A stretch of DNA of 55,974 nucleotides, from the NCBI GenBank assembly GCA_029260435.1, contig JAJDDG010000113.1, positions 1 through 55,974 of the forward strand, written 5' to 3'. Source of the stretch: Phycisphaerales bacterium (GTDB lineage: Bacteria > Planctomycetota > Phycisphaerae > Phycisphaerales > UBA1924). Position 1 is the stretch's first letter, and each line of letters begins with the position of its first letter. The translations under genes and the position numbers were made by a program. Shown here piece after piece: positions 15,097 to 26,030 of the stretch. The notes under the pieces were generated by a model. That model saw nothing but the letters and a program-made list of their open reading frames with translations, did not search any database and was not told the DNA's origin.

Positions 15097-15268
15097 GACC
15101 TTGGCATCGGCGATGGGTTTGGGCTGATTGGGATGGAATGTTTTGCTCGGCACGCCGGGGTCAGAATAGGCGTTTGGCGGTTCGGGGAGGGGATCCGGGG
15201 GGGTCGGCCCCCGTGAATCTGGTGGATGGGGAGAAACCTCGTCCAGATGGAGCGGAAAAAATGACAGG

Positions 15269-15913
15269 ATGTCGATGGGGGAGCGTCCAGATGAGGAGAT
15301 GAGCGTGCGGGAACGAGGCAGAGCACTCGGCAGCGGGCCCATCCGGATCGATGATCCGGCGGGGCTGGAAGCTGCCTGGCACACCCACCGTCGGTGGGTG
15401 GCTGCGATTCTGCTCGCTCATAAACCCCGTGAAGTGGATCTGGAGGATCTGTTGCAGGATGTCGCGATGAAGCTGGTGGCGAACGCGGATTCGCTCCGAG
15501 ACCCGGCGGCGGTCCGCGGGTGGCTGCGGCAGGTGGCGTTGAATGTTGCGCGGACGAGCGGGCGTCGGCAGACGGTGCGGCGGGCGGCGTTCGATGATCG
15601 GGCGGGGACGGAGTACGCGGCGCAGGAGAGTTCGGCGGATCTGGCGCGGATCGAGGCGCGCGAGGATGGCAAGCGGGCGCTTGACGTGACGCGGACACTG
15701 CCCGAGGCGTACCGCGAGGTGCTGGTGCTGCGGGCGGTGCGCGGGCTGAGCTACAAGCAGATCGGCGAGATTCTTGGTGTGCCGGTGACGACGGTGGAGA
15801 CACGGTTGGCGCGGGCGCGGCGGATGGTGCGGGCAGAACTGGAACGGGGTGGGGAAGTCGCGGGGCGGGTTGATGGTTTTACAACGGGGTCGGGCGAGGG
15901 AGGTGGATCATGA
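15269..15913 (+). CDS. ECF-type RNA polymerase sigma factor
   Basis: Protein of 214 aa. Start at ATG 15269 or 15275 (ACAGG lies before the latter). Region 2 is visible at about residues 30-95 (LEDLLQDVAMKLVANADSL, AAVRGWLRQVALNVAR) and region 4 at about 130-185 (LPEAYREVLVLRAVRGLSYKQIGEILGVPVTTVETRLARARRMVRAEL), with a Gly-rich tail. It would direct RNA polymerase to a small stress or envelope regulon. Its stop overlaps the next gene as ATGA, and that gene is the likely anti-sigma factor, so autoregulated control through protein binding is expected. It is divergent from tatC with 172 bases between them. No sure ECF promoter was found there. Confidence 0.9.
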   Translation: MSMGERPDEEMSVRERGRALGSGPIRIDDPAGLEAAWHTHRRWVAAILLAHKPREVDLEDLLQDVAMKLVANADSLRDPAAVRGWLRQVALNVARTSGRRQTVRRAAFDDRAGTEYAAQESSADLARIEAREDGKRALDVTRTLPEAYREVLVLRAVRGLSYKQIGEILGVPVTTVETRLARARRMVRAELERGGEVAGRVDGFTTGSGEGGGS

Positions 15914-16578
15914 ATGAACGAGATGTGCAGCAGTACGAGCCGACGCGCGAGGATGTGTTGATCGGTCGTGTGTCCGACGGCGAGGCGACGCCCAATGATT
16001 GGGCGGATCTGGAGCGATTGGCTGCGGAAGACGATGGTGTGTGGTCGCGGCTTGCTACGGCGCAGCGGGCGCACGCTCGTTTGAGCGAGGCGGTGGATGA
16101 CGAGATCGCGGTGTGCGAGCTTGTTGGTCTGCCTAAAGCGCCGAGCAAGGTGCGTTCGCTTGTTGCCAGGGGTATCGGGATCGCTGGGTGGGGTGTTGCG
16201 GCGGCGCTTGCGCTGGCGGTGATCAACGGGCCGCGCGGGGTAGAGCCTGTTGAACCGGGCGGGCTTGTCGCGGGCGGTGCGGGGGCATCGACGACGTACA
16301 ACGTTGTGCCGGCGGGGTGGACATCGGATCAGATGATGGACGAGTACATGCAGCAGGGGAAGCGTGAGGGGCGCGTGCTGGGCGAGTTGCCGAGCAGGCT
16401 GGTCGAATCGCGCGGTCTGGGTGATGGGCTTGGGCGTGAGGCGGTGTATGTCCGCATGATCCTTGAGATGAAGCATGTGGGGGAGATGGATATTGTTGGT
16501 AACCAGCGGACGGGGAACGGTGAGCCGGTGCGTGTGAAGATGCGCGTGCCGGACAAGATTACCGGGCAGCCGATCTGA
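15910..16578 (+). CDS. Membrane-anchored candidate anti-sigma factor
   Basis: Protein of 222 aa, start overlapping the sigma-factor stop as ATGA. The N-terminal 75 residues are acidic and helical (GRVSDGEATPNDWADLERLAAEDDGVWSRLATAQRAH), reminiscent of anti-sigma domains but without the H-x3-C-x2-C zinc motif. One membrane helix follows at about 83-100 (GIGIAGWGVAAALALAVI). The outer part of about 120 residues has no known domain. Assignment rests on position and topology; it could instead be an unrelated membrane protein of the operon. The exported PDZ protein encoded next may be part of the sensing chain. Confidence 0.6.
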   Translation: MNERDVQQYEPTREDVLIGRVSDGEATPNDWADLERLAAEDDGVWSRLATAQRAHARLSEAVDDEIAVCELVGLPKAPSKVRSLVARGIGIAGWGVAAALALAVINGPRGVEPVEPGGLVAGGAGASTTYNVVPAGWTSDQMMDEYMQQGKREGRVLGELPSRLVESRGLGDGLGREAVYVRMILEMKHVGEMDIVGNQRTGNGEPVRVKMRVPDKITGQPI

Positions 16579-16636
16579 CTGATTTGATACGGATTTTTCA
16601 CCGGAACCCTGCGTGGGGCAGACGGAGGTTTTACAG

Positions 16637-17986
16637 ATGAACAATGTGATGATGATTCTTTCGGTTGCTGCGATCGCGGGCACCGCTTCGGCGCAGTACG
16701 CGACCGGCGGCAAGAGCGAGGTGGGGCAGCAGTTGCACGAGCACCTGTCCAAGGTGCAGGTCCGGCAGATGCAGTTCGCGGGCGTTGAGGACGGGAAGGT
16801 GACGATCCCGCTGCGGATCGCGGACGACAACAGCACCAATATGCAGATCAATGCCGATGAGGTTGAGATTTCCGTGACGCAGGAGGGCTCGCTTGTAATC
16901 GTCGAGATCGATGGCGTTGAGGTGTTCAACGGCGAACTGGACAGCGACTTTCAGACGTTCACGCTCACGAGCGGCGAGAATGAGATCGAGCTGGTGAACG
17001 CGGGCGATGGCGAGGGCAATGTGTTTATCTTCGAGAACGGCAGGTTCGAGGGTGCGCGGCATGCCCTTGAGTTGGCTCAGGGTCTGCATGGGAAGGCGTT
17101 AATGAACGTGCAGGAGTTCGGCGGGCACCCGAAGGTGATGATGGGTGTGACGCTTGAGGGCGTGGGTGAGGCGACCGCTAAGCAGCTCGGGATCGATGCG
17201 GACGGCGCGACGATGATCGGGACGGTGATGGACGGTCTGCCCGCGGGCAAGGCTGGTCTTGAGCAGTACGACATCGTGGTCGGTGTTGACGGTCTCGACG
17301 GGGCGAGCCCGAAACAAATCCGCGAGGCGCTGGGCGACAAGGAAGCGGGCGACCAGCTTGTGCTGGACGTGGTGCGCGAGGGGCGTGCGGTGCAGGTTGT
17401 GCTCAACCTGGAGGCGTACGACGCGGCATCGCTTGGTGTGAAGATTGAGCATTCGTTCGCGTTTGCACCGCGGGTGATGGATCCGGAGCACGCTGAGGAA
17501 CAGTTCGGCGAGTGGCTGCAGGAGCTGGTTGACCAGCGTGCGGAGCTGCGCGAGGGGTTGCAGGGCGCGCTGGATCAGGGCACACGGGATGAACTGATCG
17601 CGAAGATGGAAGGGCTTAACGGGCACATCGAGAAGATGCGCCAGCAGATCGCCAAGGGTGATTTTACGATGCCGAACAACATGAGTTTCCCTCAGGGCGC
17701 CTGGGCGTGGTCGGGTGATGACATGTCGTTCACGCTGGATCTTGATCTTGAGAACATGCCGAATGTTGAGTTTTTCCGGCAGGGCGACGGGCACGCGGTT
17801 GTTGTGCCGGACGCGCATGGCAGCGGCGAGATCAAGGTGCTGATCGAGCGTCTCGAGCGGTCCGCCGAAGAGCATGAGCGGAGCGTTGAGCACATGGAGT
17901 CGCGCATTCAGGATCTTGAGCGGATGCTCGAGCGTGCGGTGCAGGAGCTCCACGAGGCGAAGCAGGACAAGGGTCCGGACGCCTGA
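16637..17986 (+). CDS. Exported PDZ-domain protein of the sigma-factor operon
   Basis: Protein of 449 aa. ATG 16637 has GGAGG eight bases upstream and opens a signal peptide (MNNVMMILSVAAIAGTASA). A PDZ domain lies at about 165-260 (VMMGVTLEGVGEATAKQLGI, VMDGLPAGKAGLEQYDIVVGVDGL, QLVLDVVREGRAVQVVLNL). The second half is acidic with heptad-like helices, ending in a probable coiled coil of about 60 residues (IERLERSAEEHERSVEHMESR). No protease triad is present, so it is probably a periplasmic binding or scaffold protein. It is 58 bases after the candidate anti-sigma gene; a hairpin with T-rich tail at 18097-18136 may end the operon. Confidence 0.8.
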   Translation: MNNVMMILSVAAIAGTASAQYATGGKSEVGQQLHEHLSKVQVRQMQFAGVEDGKVTIPLRIADDNSTNMQINADEVEISVTQEGSLVIVEIDGVEVFNGELDSDFQTFTLTSGENEIELVNAGDGEGNVFIFENGRFEGARHALELAQGLHGKALMNVQEFGGHPKVMMGVTLEGVGEATAKQLGIDADGATMIGTVMDGLPAGKAGLEQYDIVVGVDGLDGASPKQIREALGDKEAGDQLVLDVVREGRAVQVVLNLEAYDAASLGVKIEHSFAFAPRVMDPEHAEEQFGEWLQELVDQRAELREGLQGALDQGTRDELIAKMEGLNGHIEKMRQQIAKGDFTMPNNMSFPQGAWAWSGDDMSFTLDLDLENMPNVEFFRQGDGHAVVVPDAHGSGEIKVLIERLERSAEEHERSVEHMESRIQDLERMLERAVQELHEAKQDKGPDA

Positions 17987-18010
17987 ACGAGGCGAGGCTC
18001 ACGCATTGCA

Positions 18011-18031
18011 ACCGTCGGTTGAGCCGACGGT
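18011..18031. repeat. Small palindrome ACCGTCGG/CCGACGGT
   Basis: A perfect 8-bp stem around TTGAG sits 25 bases after the PDZ-protein stop. It resembles the other dispersed hairpins in size and in its position at a gene end. Confidence 0.5.
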
Positions 18032-18096
18032 AGCAAGGGTGTGACACAAACAGCCTCTTCTGCTTGGCCTCTTTTGGGGCGAAGCATCTGCAAGAC

Positions 18097-18136
18097 ACAC
18101 GGCACGGGCGTCCAAATGGGCGTCCGTGTTGTTTTT
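18097..18136 (+). terminator. Likely intrinsic terminator of the sigma-factor operon
   Basis: ACACGG plus ACG pairs with CGT plus CCGTGT with one bulged C, a 14-base loop, then TGTTTTT. The stem is imperfect, so confidence is moderate. Confidence 0.5.
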
Positions 18137-18168
18137 ATGTGGAGTAAGGAGTGGAGAGAAGAGAAGCT

Positions 18169-18225
18169 CCCCTCACCCGGCCTCACTTCGTTCGACCACC
18201 CTCTCCCCCGGCGGGGAGAGGGGGC
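18169..18225. repeat. Long palindromic repeat E, copy 1
   Basis: Contains CCCCTCACCCGG, then TTCGTTCGACCA and the 10-bp palindrome CCCTCTCCCC/GGGGAGAGGG. Two further copies in the same orientation lie at 27339 and 28067. Similar elements are widespread in GC-rich bacterial genomes. Confidence 0.75.
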
Positions 18226-18341
18226 GGAGATCGATGGACGCGATAAATAATGTGGTTCCGCTCGGGTGTGTTTCGTTGGGTAGACTCGATGGCAGACGAC
18301 AGGTCTTTGATACAAGAGACGGTTGAAGAGGAATGAACACG

Positions 18342-20267
18342 ATGTACGGACTGGTTCGGTTATCGATTGTGGGGTTGGTGTTGGCGGTGAGTACGGCGCG
18401 GGGGCGTGCGGGCGGGACGAGTATTGAGTTGGAGGTGGATGCGACGGATCTGTCGCGGAATATCGTGCGCGTGCAGATGCACATGGACGTGCATGAGGGG
18501 ATGGTTGGTGACGGCGGGGAACTGGATTTGTATTACCCGGTGTGGGTGCCGGGCAATCATGGGCCGAGCGGGCCGGTGGGGAATGTGGTTGATATCCGGA
18601 TCACGGATTGCGACGGCGCGGCGCTGCTCTGGGATCGGGATCCGACGCAGGTGGAGCGGATCACGGTGTATGTGCCAGATGGGTGCGATGGGATTGATAT
18701 GCAGATGGGGTACATCGCGTCGCAGCCTCGGATGCTCTCACAGTCGAGCGATACGTACGGGCGGGCGACGTTTGGCGGGTTGAACTGGAACACGGTGGTG
18801 TGGTACCCGGGCGGGATGTCGCACCAGGAGATCATGGTGCGTGGGACGATGCGCGTCCCGAATGATTGGAAGGTTGCGACGAGCCTCGAGACGACGGATC
18901 GGGGCTCGGGCGGGTTTCTATTCGAGCGGACGACACTCGCGGAGTACATCGATTCGCCGGTGGTGATGGGTCGGTATCTACAGACGACACAGCTGGAGAC
19001 GGCGGGGCAGGTGCCGCACTGGTTCCACACGGTGGCGGACGAGGCGCGGTACGCGGAACTGCCCGGTTGGCTTGCGGCGAAGTTCTCGAAGATGGTGATG
19101 GAGTCGGTGGTGGTGTTCGGGGATTTTCCGAGGAAGGGGTACCACTTCCTGTATTTATTCGGGGAGGATCTGCGGTTCGGGCTCGAGCACGGCGAATCGA
19201 CGTTTATGGGTTCGGAGCGGGATCGGTTGAAGGACGCGGAGGCGATCGAGGGGTTGATCGGCGGCGGTGACGGGTTGTTGGTGGTGCCGCACGAGTATGT
19301 GCATGTGTGGTGCGGGAAGCTGCGTGCGCCGGAGGGGATGGTGCGGGATGATTTTCATACGGCGGCGCGGACGGACATGCTCTGGGTGTACGAGGGGTTG
19401 ACGAGTTATTACGACGAGGTGCTGGCGGTGCGGAGCGGGCTGAGCACGTTCGATGAGTTTGCGCAGAACATGCTTGACGCGATCGAGAAATATGAACGGA
19501 TGGAGGGGCGGTTGTGGCGGAGCGTGGAGGACACGGCTCGGCATGCGCAGCACCTGCGGGACCGCGGGAAGTACTGGCTCGATCGTCGGCGCGCGCAGGA
19601 TTACTACGGAGAGGGCGCGCTGTTCTGGCTCGAGGCGGACGCGATCATCCGCAGGGGGACGGACGGGGCGCGTTCGCTGGATGATTTCTGCCGGTTGTTC
19701 TTTGATGTGAACGCGAAACCGGTGGGCTCGCAGGACACGTATTCGCGCGGCGAGATTGTTGATGTGTTGGGGGCGGTGTACCCGGGAGAGGATTGGGATG
19801 GGCTGATCCGTTCGCGGATCGAGCGCCCGAGGGAATCGCTGGACATGGGGTATCTGGTGGAGAAGGTTGGGTACCGGGTGGAGATAGCGGGGGAGATGAC
19901 GAAACTGCAGAAGCACCGCGCGAAGGACGAGGAGGGTGCGGATCATCAGCGGACACTCGGGATCGCGCTGGATAAAGAGGGAGTGGTGACGAAGCTGGTG
20001 CCGGATTCGCTCGCGGATGACGCGGGGCTCGGGTACGGGATGCGGTTGATCGGCGTGAACGGGTGGGTGTACAGCGCCGAGAGGATTGGGGAGGCGGTGG
20101 AGGAATCGAGCGAGCGGGGGCGTGTGGAACTGATGGTGTCTTTTGCGGATCGGATCGAGATGTGGCAGATCCCGTACGACGGCGGCGCACGGTTCCCGAG
20201 GCTGGTGCATGCGGCGGGTGAGATGGATGTGCTGGGCGCGATCGCGTCGCCTCGGACGGGAAACTGA
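18342..20267 (+). CDS. M61-family (glycyl aminopeptidase-like) metallopeptidase with PDZ domain, exported
   Basis: Protein of 641 aa. ATG 18342 has AGAGGA nine bases upstream; the in-frame ATG at 18333 abuts that site and is less likely. A signal peptide (LVRLSIVGLVLAVSTARG) is followed by a beta-rich N-terminal domain with LYYPVWVPGNHG, as in M61 proteins. The zinc site is HEYVHVWCGKLR near residue 310, with the third ligand in WVYEGLTSYYDE. A PDZ domain lies at about 540-620 (LGIALDKEGVVTKLVPDSLADDAGL). Such enzymes cleave small N-terminal residues from peptides in the periplasm. It stands alone, between the sigma operon and acnA. Confidence 0.88.
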   Translation: MYGLVRLSIVGLVLAVSTARGRAGGTSIELEVDATDLSRNIVRVQMHMDVHEGMVGDGGELDLYYPVWVPGNHGPSGPVGNVVDIRITDCDGAALLWDRDPTQVERITVYVPDGCDGIDMQMGYIASQPRMLSQSSDTYGRATFGGLNWNTVVWYPGGMSHQEIMVRGTMRVPNDWKVATSLETTDRGSGGFLFERTTLAEYIDSPVVMGRYLQTTQLETAGQVPHWFHTVADEARYAELPGWLAAKFSKMVMESVVVFGDFPRKGYHFLYLFGEDLRFGLEHGESTFMGSERDRLKDAEAIEGLIGGGDGLLVVPHEYVHVWCGKLRAPEGMVRDDFHTAARTDMLWVYEGLTSYYDEVLAVRSGLSTFDEFAQNMLDAIEKYERMEGRLWRSVEDTARHAQHLRDRGKYWLDRRRAQDYYGEGALFWLEADAIIRRGTDGARSLDDFCRLFFDVNAKPVGSQDTYSRGEIVDVLGAVYPGEDWDGLIRSRIERPRESLDMGYLVEKVGYRVEIAGEMTKLQKHRAKDEEGADHQRTLGIALDKEGVVTKLVPDSLADDAGLGYGMRLIGVNGWVYSAERIGEAVEESSERGRVELMVSFADRIEMWQIPYDGGARFPRLVHAAGEMDVLGAIASPRTGN

Positions 20268-20280
20268 TTGGGCCGCGCGA

Positions 20281-20286
20281 TATAAT
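20281..20286 (+). promoter_or_regulatory. Possible -10 box for acnA
   Basis: A perfect TATAAT lies 71 bases before the acnA ATG, just after the preceding stop. No good -35 is seen 16-18 bases upstream, so only the -10 is claimed. Confidence 0.35.
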
Positions 20287-20357
20287 GCGGTTGTGGCGGT
20301 TCCGTCGCACCGTCGTACAGCACGAACGCACACCGAATTCGGGAAAGGTCTTCTTCT

Positions 20358-23135
20358 ATGGCATCGCCGCGCAATCCCTTCAACAGCCGCAAGACACTGC
20401 GTACCTCGTCGGGCGAGTACACCTATTTCGATCTGGGCGCGTTGCGGGAGCAGGGGATCGGGCACATCGACAAGCTGCCCTATTCGATCCGGGTGTTGCT
20501 GGAATCGATGCTGCGGAATGTGGATGGGTTCACGGTGACGGAGGAGGACGTGAAGGGGCTCGCGGAGTGGGACGCGAAGCATGTGAAGAAGGTGGAGATG
20601 CCGTTCATGCCGGGGCGGGTGGTATTGCAGGACTTCACGGGTGTGCCTTGCGTGGTTGATCTCGCGGCGATGCGGGACGCGATGCGGGGATTGGGTGGCG
20701 ATGCGAGCAAGATCAATCCGGATGTGCCGTGCGATCTGGTGATCGATCACTCGGTGCAGGTGGATGACTTCGCGACGCGGGTGGCGCTGACGATCAACGC
20801 GGAGAAGGAGTTTGAGCGGAACAACGAGCGGTACGAGTTTCTCAAGTGGGGGCAGCAGTCGCTCGACAACTTCCGGGTGGTGCCTCCTGCGACGGGGATC
20901 GTGCACCAGGTGAACCTGGAATATCTGGCGCGGGGTGTGCTGAGCAAGGATGTGGACGGTGAACAGGTGGTGTACCCGGATTCGCTGGTTGGGACGGATA
21001 GCCACACGACGATGATTAATGGGTTGGGTGTGTTGGGTTGGGGTGTCGGCGGGATCGAGGCGGAGGCGGTGATGCTGGGGCAGGCGGTGTACATGCTGAC
21101 GCCCGAAGTGGTTGGGTTCCGCTTGAAGGGCAAGCTGCCCGAGGGGGCGACGGCGACGGACCTGGTACTGACCGTGACAGAGATGCTTCGTGCGCACGGG
21201 GTGGTGGAGAAGTTTGTCGAGTTCTTTGGCGAGGGGTTGTTGTCGCTCACGCTGCCCGATCGCGCGACGATCGCGAACATGGCGCCGGAGTACGGCGCGA
21301 CGTGCGGCTTCTTCCCGGTGGATTCGGTGACGATTGATTACCTGCGATTTACGGGCAAGAGCGACGAAGAGGTTGAACTCGCCGAGGCGTACTGCAAGGC
21401 AGGGGAGTTGTTCTGGACGCCCGATTCACCGGAGCCCGACTTCTCGAGTGTGATGGAGCTCGATCTTTCGACGGTGCAGCCGTCGCTCGCGGGTCCGAAA
21501 CGTCCGCAGGATCGGATCGAGTTGAAGGATATGCAGCGGGAGTTTCAGCGGGCGCTGACTGCGCCGGTTGGGCCGCAGGGTATGGGGTATGCAGAAGATC
21601 AGCGCAAGCTGAGCACCCCGGTGACATTGACCGAGGCGTGCCACCCGTCGAATGTTGGCGAAACGATTGAACTTCAAAATGCGAGCGTGGTGATCGCTGC
21701 AATTACGAGCTGCACGAACACGAGCAACCCGGATGTCATGATCGCGGCGGGGCTTGTTGCGAAGAAGGCTGTTGCGCTCGGGCTCACGCGGAAGCCCTGG
21801 GTGAAGACATCGCTCGCGCCGGGATCGAAGGTTGTGACGGAGTACTTGGATGCGGCGGGGCTGAGCGGCGATCTGGAATCGCTCGGGTTCCATACGGTTG
21901 GGTACGGGTGCACGACATGTATCGGGAACTCGGGGCCGCTGCCGCTCGAGATCGAACAGGGGATCAAAGATGGCGGGCTCGCGGTGGCGAGCGTGCTGAG
22001 CGGCAACAGGAACTTTGAGGGGCGTGTGCACCCCGAGGTGAAGGCGAACTACCTTGCTTCGCCGCCTTTGGTTGTTGCTTATGCGATCGCGGGGACGGTG
22101 GATATTGATCTGTCGAAGGATGTGATCGCGAAGAGCGCGGATGGGGCGGATGTGTATCTCAAAGATATCTGGCCCAGCACGGCGGAGGTGCGCAGCGTGC
22201 GCGAGAGCGCGGTGACGCGCGAGCAGTTTGTCGAGAAGTACGCGGGTGTGTTCACCGAGAACGAGACTTGGAACGAAGTGCCGGTGAGCAAGAGCGAGCG
22301 GTACGGGTGGCGGGATGATTCGACGTATATCCAGAACCCGCCGTTTTTCGAGGGGATGACGGAGGAGGCGCCGGGCTTCGGCGCGATCAACGGCGCGAGG
22401 GTGCTGTGCTATCTGGGAGACTCGGTGACGACGGATCACATTTCGCCGGCGGGGCGGATCGAGCCCGAAACGCCCGCGGGGCAGTACCTGATCGAGAGCG
22501 GGGTTGCGCAGTCGCAGTTCAACAGCTTCGGTTCGCGGCGCGGGAACGATCGGGTGATGACGCGGGGGACGTTCGCGAATGTGCGTGTGCGGAACAAGCT
22601 CGCGGCGGGCGCGGATGGGGATATCCCCGAGGGTGGTTGGACGAAGGACATGAGCGCGAAGGGCGGCGGGAAGATCGCGTATATCTACCACGCGGCGCAG
22701 CACTACAAGCGGGAGGGGACGCCTCTGGTTGTGCTGGCGGGCAAGGATTACGGGATGGGCTCGAGCCGCGACTGGGCGGCGAAGGGCGCGATGCTGCTTG
22801 GTGTGCGTGCGGTGATGGCGGAGAGCTACGAGCGGATCCACCGGAGCAATCTGGTGTTTATGGGTGTGCTGCCGCTGGTGTTTGAGAAGGGTCAGAGCGC
22901 CGAATCGCTCGGGCTTGATGGATCGGAGACGTTCGACATCGCGCTGAGTGAGGATGTGACACCCCGGCAGATGGTGCGGGTGACGGCGCACAAGGCGGAC
23001 GGCTCGAAGGTTGAGTTTGAGACGATGTGCCGGTTGGATACGCCTGTTGAGATCGAGTACTTCCGCAACGGCGGGATCCTGCAGACGGTGATCCGCAAGA
23101 AGCTGAACGAGGCGAAGCAGCCGGCGGGGGTGTGA
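20358..23135 (+). CDS. acnA: Aconitate hydratase A
   Basis: Protein of 925 aa, close to the 890-900 usual for AcnA/IRP-type aconitases. It isomerises citrate to isocitrate in the cytoplasm (TCA cycle) with a [4Fe-4S] cluster. The cluster cysteines are visible as SCTNTSNP (C452) and [12 protein letters not shown] (C518, C521). [36 protein letters not shown] and [10 protein letters not shown] are further family blocks. AAAGG lies nine bases before the ATG. No other TCA gene is adjacent. A repeat cluster follows the stop directly, with no evident intrinsic terminator. Confidence 0.97.
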   Translation: MASPRNPFNSRKTLRTSSGEYTYFDLGALREQGIGHIDKLPYSIRVLLESMLRNVDGFTVTEEDVKGLAEWDAKHVKKVEMPFMPGRVVLQDFTGVPCVVDLAAMRDAMRGLGGDASKINPDVPCDLVIDHSVQVDDFATRVALTINAEKEFERNNERYEFLKWGQQSLDNFRVVPPATGIVHQVNLEYLARGVLSKDVDGEQVVYPDSLVGTDSHTTMINGLGVLGWGVGGIEAEAVMLGQAVYMLTPEVVGFRLKGKLPEGATATDLVLTVTEMLRAHGVVEKFVEFFGEGLLSLTLPDRATIANMAPEYGATCGFFPVDSVTIDYLRFTGKSDEEVELAEAYCKAGELFWTPDSPEPDFSSVMELDLSTVQPSLAGPKRPQDRIELKDMQREFQRALTAPVGPQGMGYAEDQRKLSTPVTLTEACHPSNVGETIELQNASVVIAAITSCTNTSNPDVMIAAGLVAKKAVALGLTRKPWVKTSLAPGSKVVTEYLDAAGLSGDLESLGFHTVGYGCTTCIGNSGPLPLEIEQGIKDGGLAVASVLSGNRNFEGRVHPEVKANYLASPPLVVAYAIAGTVDIDLSKDVIAKSADGADVYLKDIWPSTAEVRSVRESAVTREQFVEKYAGVFTENETWNEVPVSKSERYGWRDDSTYIQNPPFFEGMTEEAPGFGAINGARVLCYLGDSVTTDHISPAGRIEPETPAGQYLIESGVAQSQFNSFGSRRGNDRVMTRGTFANVRVRNKLAAGADGDIPEGGWTKDMSAKGGGKIAYIYHAAQHYKREGTPLVVLAGKDYGMGSSRDWAAKGAMLLGVRAVMAESYERIHRSNLVFMGVLPLVFEKGQSAESLGLDGSETFDIALSEDVTPRQMVRVTAHKADGSKVEFETMCRLDTPVEIEYFRNGGILQTVIRKKLNEAKQPAGV

Positions 23136-23460
23136 AGAGAGGCATCAGGCACCGGGCATCAGGCATCAGGAAGAAGAAGACATGCCCGCGCTAAAGCGTG
23201 GGCATGCCACCCGGCGTGCTATGGAGGGTGTGGTGGGTGCGGTTGTTGGGTCGGGTGTTTGGGTGGAACAGCCGGATGGGGCCGTGGGGCGGCGGCGGGA
23301 TGGGGTCGATTTAGATGGAGCGGAGTGGTTGATCGTGGTTTACGCCTTCGGCGTATACCACGGCACCCGGCAAGACATGCCCGCGCTGCGCCTGGGGATC
23401 GCACCCGAGAGTCTGAAGAGGAAGGAACACTGACCTTCCCTTCGGGGAGGTCAGTGGCAC
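23136..23460. repeat. Palindromic repeat cluster 4 (modules F, D, B, A, inverted)
   Basis: The 335-base spacer after acnA holds module F (23139-23180), D (23181-23206, CATGCCCGCGCT against AGCGTGGGCATG), B (23335-23361), a decayed D near 23373, and A (23428-23456). All are in the opposite orientation to cluster 2: the flanks GCCAC and GGCAC are now on the right. Between 23207 and 23334 the sequence is GT-rich with no gene. The two facing genes, acnA and a PilZ gene, end here. Confidence 0.75.
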
Positions 23461-23470
23461 AGGCAAAGGG

Positions 23471-23839
23471 TTAGTCGAGGTGGGCGAAGCCCTTCATGCC
23501 GGCGGAGCGGGCGTGGACCATGAGCTTCTCGCGGATCTCTTTGTCTGGGGCGATCAGTTCGACGGCGATCTCCCAGCGTTTGTTTTTGAGCTGGATGACG
23601 CGGACGACCTTGGTGTTGACATCGAAGCGGTCGATATCCGATCTGAGGTTGAGCATCATTGTCTGCCCTGGGCGGATGGTGCATTTCCGCTTGCGGAGGA
23701 TGCGGAGCCCGGAGGCGGAGATATCAACGACCTTCCCGAGTTCGCACTTGAGGTTGTGCGTCCGGATGCGCCCTTTGCGGCGGCGTTCGGCGGCACTCGG
23801 GAGTTGATTGGCTGGTTTCATTGGTGTGAAGATGTCCAT
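23471..23839 (-). CDS. PilZ-domain protein (copy 1)
   Basis: Protein of 122 aa from ATG 23839, with AGGG about eight bases upstream; an upstream TTG at 23857 is less likely. The PilZ c-di-GMP-binding signature is present as ERRRKGRIRT and VVDISASGLRIL, the R-x3-R and D-x-S-x2-G motifs. The rest fits a lone PilZ beta-barrel with a C-terminal helix. It probably acts as a cytoplasmic c-di-GMP receptor affecting motility, surface or envelope functions. A paralogue lies 102 bases upstream in the same direction, so the two may be co-transcribed. Confidence 0.85.
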   Translation of the reverse strand: MDIFTPMKPANQLPSAAERRRKGRIRTHNLKCELGKVVDISASGLRILRKRKCTIRPGQTMMLNLRSDIDRFDVNTKVVRVIQLKNKRWEIAVELIAPDKEIREKLMVHARSAGMKGFAHLD

Positions 23840-23941
23840 ATGTGAACCCTGACCCAAGATCGGGTGGGGGCACGCTGGGGATCTGGAATAGAGCCCGCGG
23901 GAGGTGGTGTGTGTGGTGTGGGGGGGTGGTGGCGGGTGTGA

Positions 23942-24310
23942 TCAGTTGTGATCGGACCCACCCTGTGCGGCGGCGCGGGCGAGGGTGCACAGCTCGGCGC
24001 GGGCGAGATCGTCGGCCTCGATGATGTGCAGGCCGAGCTGCCATTTTCGGAAGCCGAGTTTGGTGACGCGGATGACTTGGACCTGGATGGAGAAGGTGGA
24101 CAGAGGGGAGCGGATGGTGATTGTGGCGTCGGTGTTCTCGGGGACGGGCCTGGAGCCCCTGTGGATGACCCGGAGTCCTGTAGAGGAGATGTCTGCGACT
24201 TGCCCCCATTCGCAGGAAACCTTGAGTGTTTTGATCCTGCCTGCCCGGCGGCGCTCGGGGGCGTTCTGGGAGAGGTGGGGGAACGAGGGGTTATGGGCTG
24301 GGCGGTCCAT
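23942..24310 (-). CDS. PilZ-domain protein (copy 2)
   Basis: Protein of 122 aa, the same length as its neighbour and alignable with it. The motifs are ERRRAGRIKT and VADISSTGLRVI; the second Arg of the R-x3-R pair is kept. Differences elsewhere are considerable, so the duplication is not recent. No strong ribosome site precedes ATG 24310. On the minus strand GCCGATGC (24325-24318), with CAAAGACG 12 bases further up, resembles the GCCGATA boxes before cheV and the Memo-family gene, but would make a nearly leaderless transcript. Probably a c-di-GMP receptor. Confidence 0.83.
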   Translation of the reverse strand: MDRPAHNPSFPHLSQNAPERRRAGRIKTLKVSCEWGQVADISSTGLRVIHRGSRPVPENTDATITIRSPLSTFSIQVQVIRVTKLGFRKWQLGLHIIEADDLARAELCTLARAAAQGGSDHN

Positions 24311-24512
24311 TATTGGGGCATCGGCTCGGAAGGGGATCGTCTTTGGTGGGAGGTTCGGGTGGGTGGGGCTGGGGGGCGTGGGGGGTGGTGGTGATGGGGG
24401 TGTGGTGTCGTTATTCTGTTTCCCCCTTGGAATAGAGGTGGGGATATTGGCTCAATGAGATTCGGCCCGGACGGGCGGTATGGGTGCGTCGGCTTTCTGC
24501 TGGCGGGTCTGA

Positions 24513-25976
<1,464 letters not shown>

Positions 25977-26001
25977 TCGAAATTGAAATACTGGATCATT
26001 G

Positions 26002-26030
26002 AAACCCGGCGCTCTGCGTCGGGTTTTTTT
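26002..26030 (+). terminator. Intrinsic terminator of atpD
   Basis: AAACCCGGCGC pairs with GCGTCGGGTTT (one G-U) around TCT, then T-run. It ends at the stop codon of the convergent nuclease gene. Confidence 0.85.

Noticed and set aside
15097-15268. Replication origin at the skew change near 15.1 kb
   Set aside because: The spacer has no DnaA boxes, AT-rich unwinding stretch or dnaA/dnaN neighbour, so only the skew change is reported.
19155-21197. 680-codon minus-strand open frame across the M61 and acnA genes
   Set aside because: It is antisense to two well-recognised proteins; its translation is Arg/His/Pro-rich, as GC-rich antisense frames are.
21426-22991. 521-codon minus-strand frame inside acnA
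   Set aside because: Antisense shadow of the aconitase with no domain or ribosome site.
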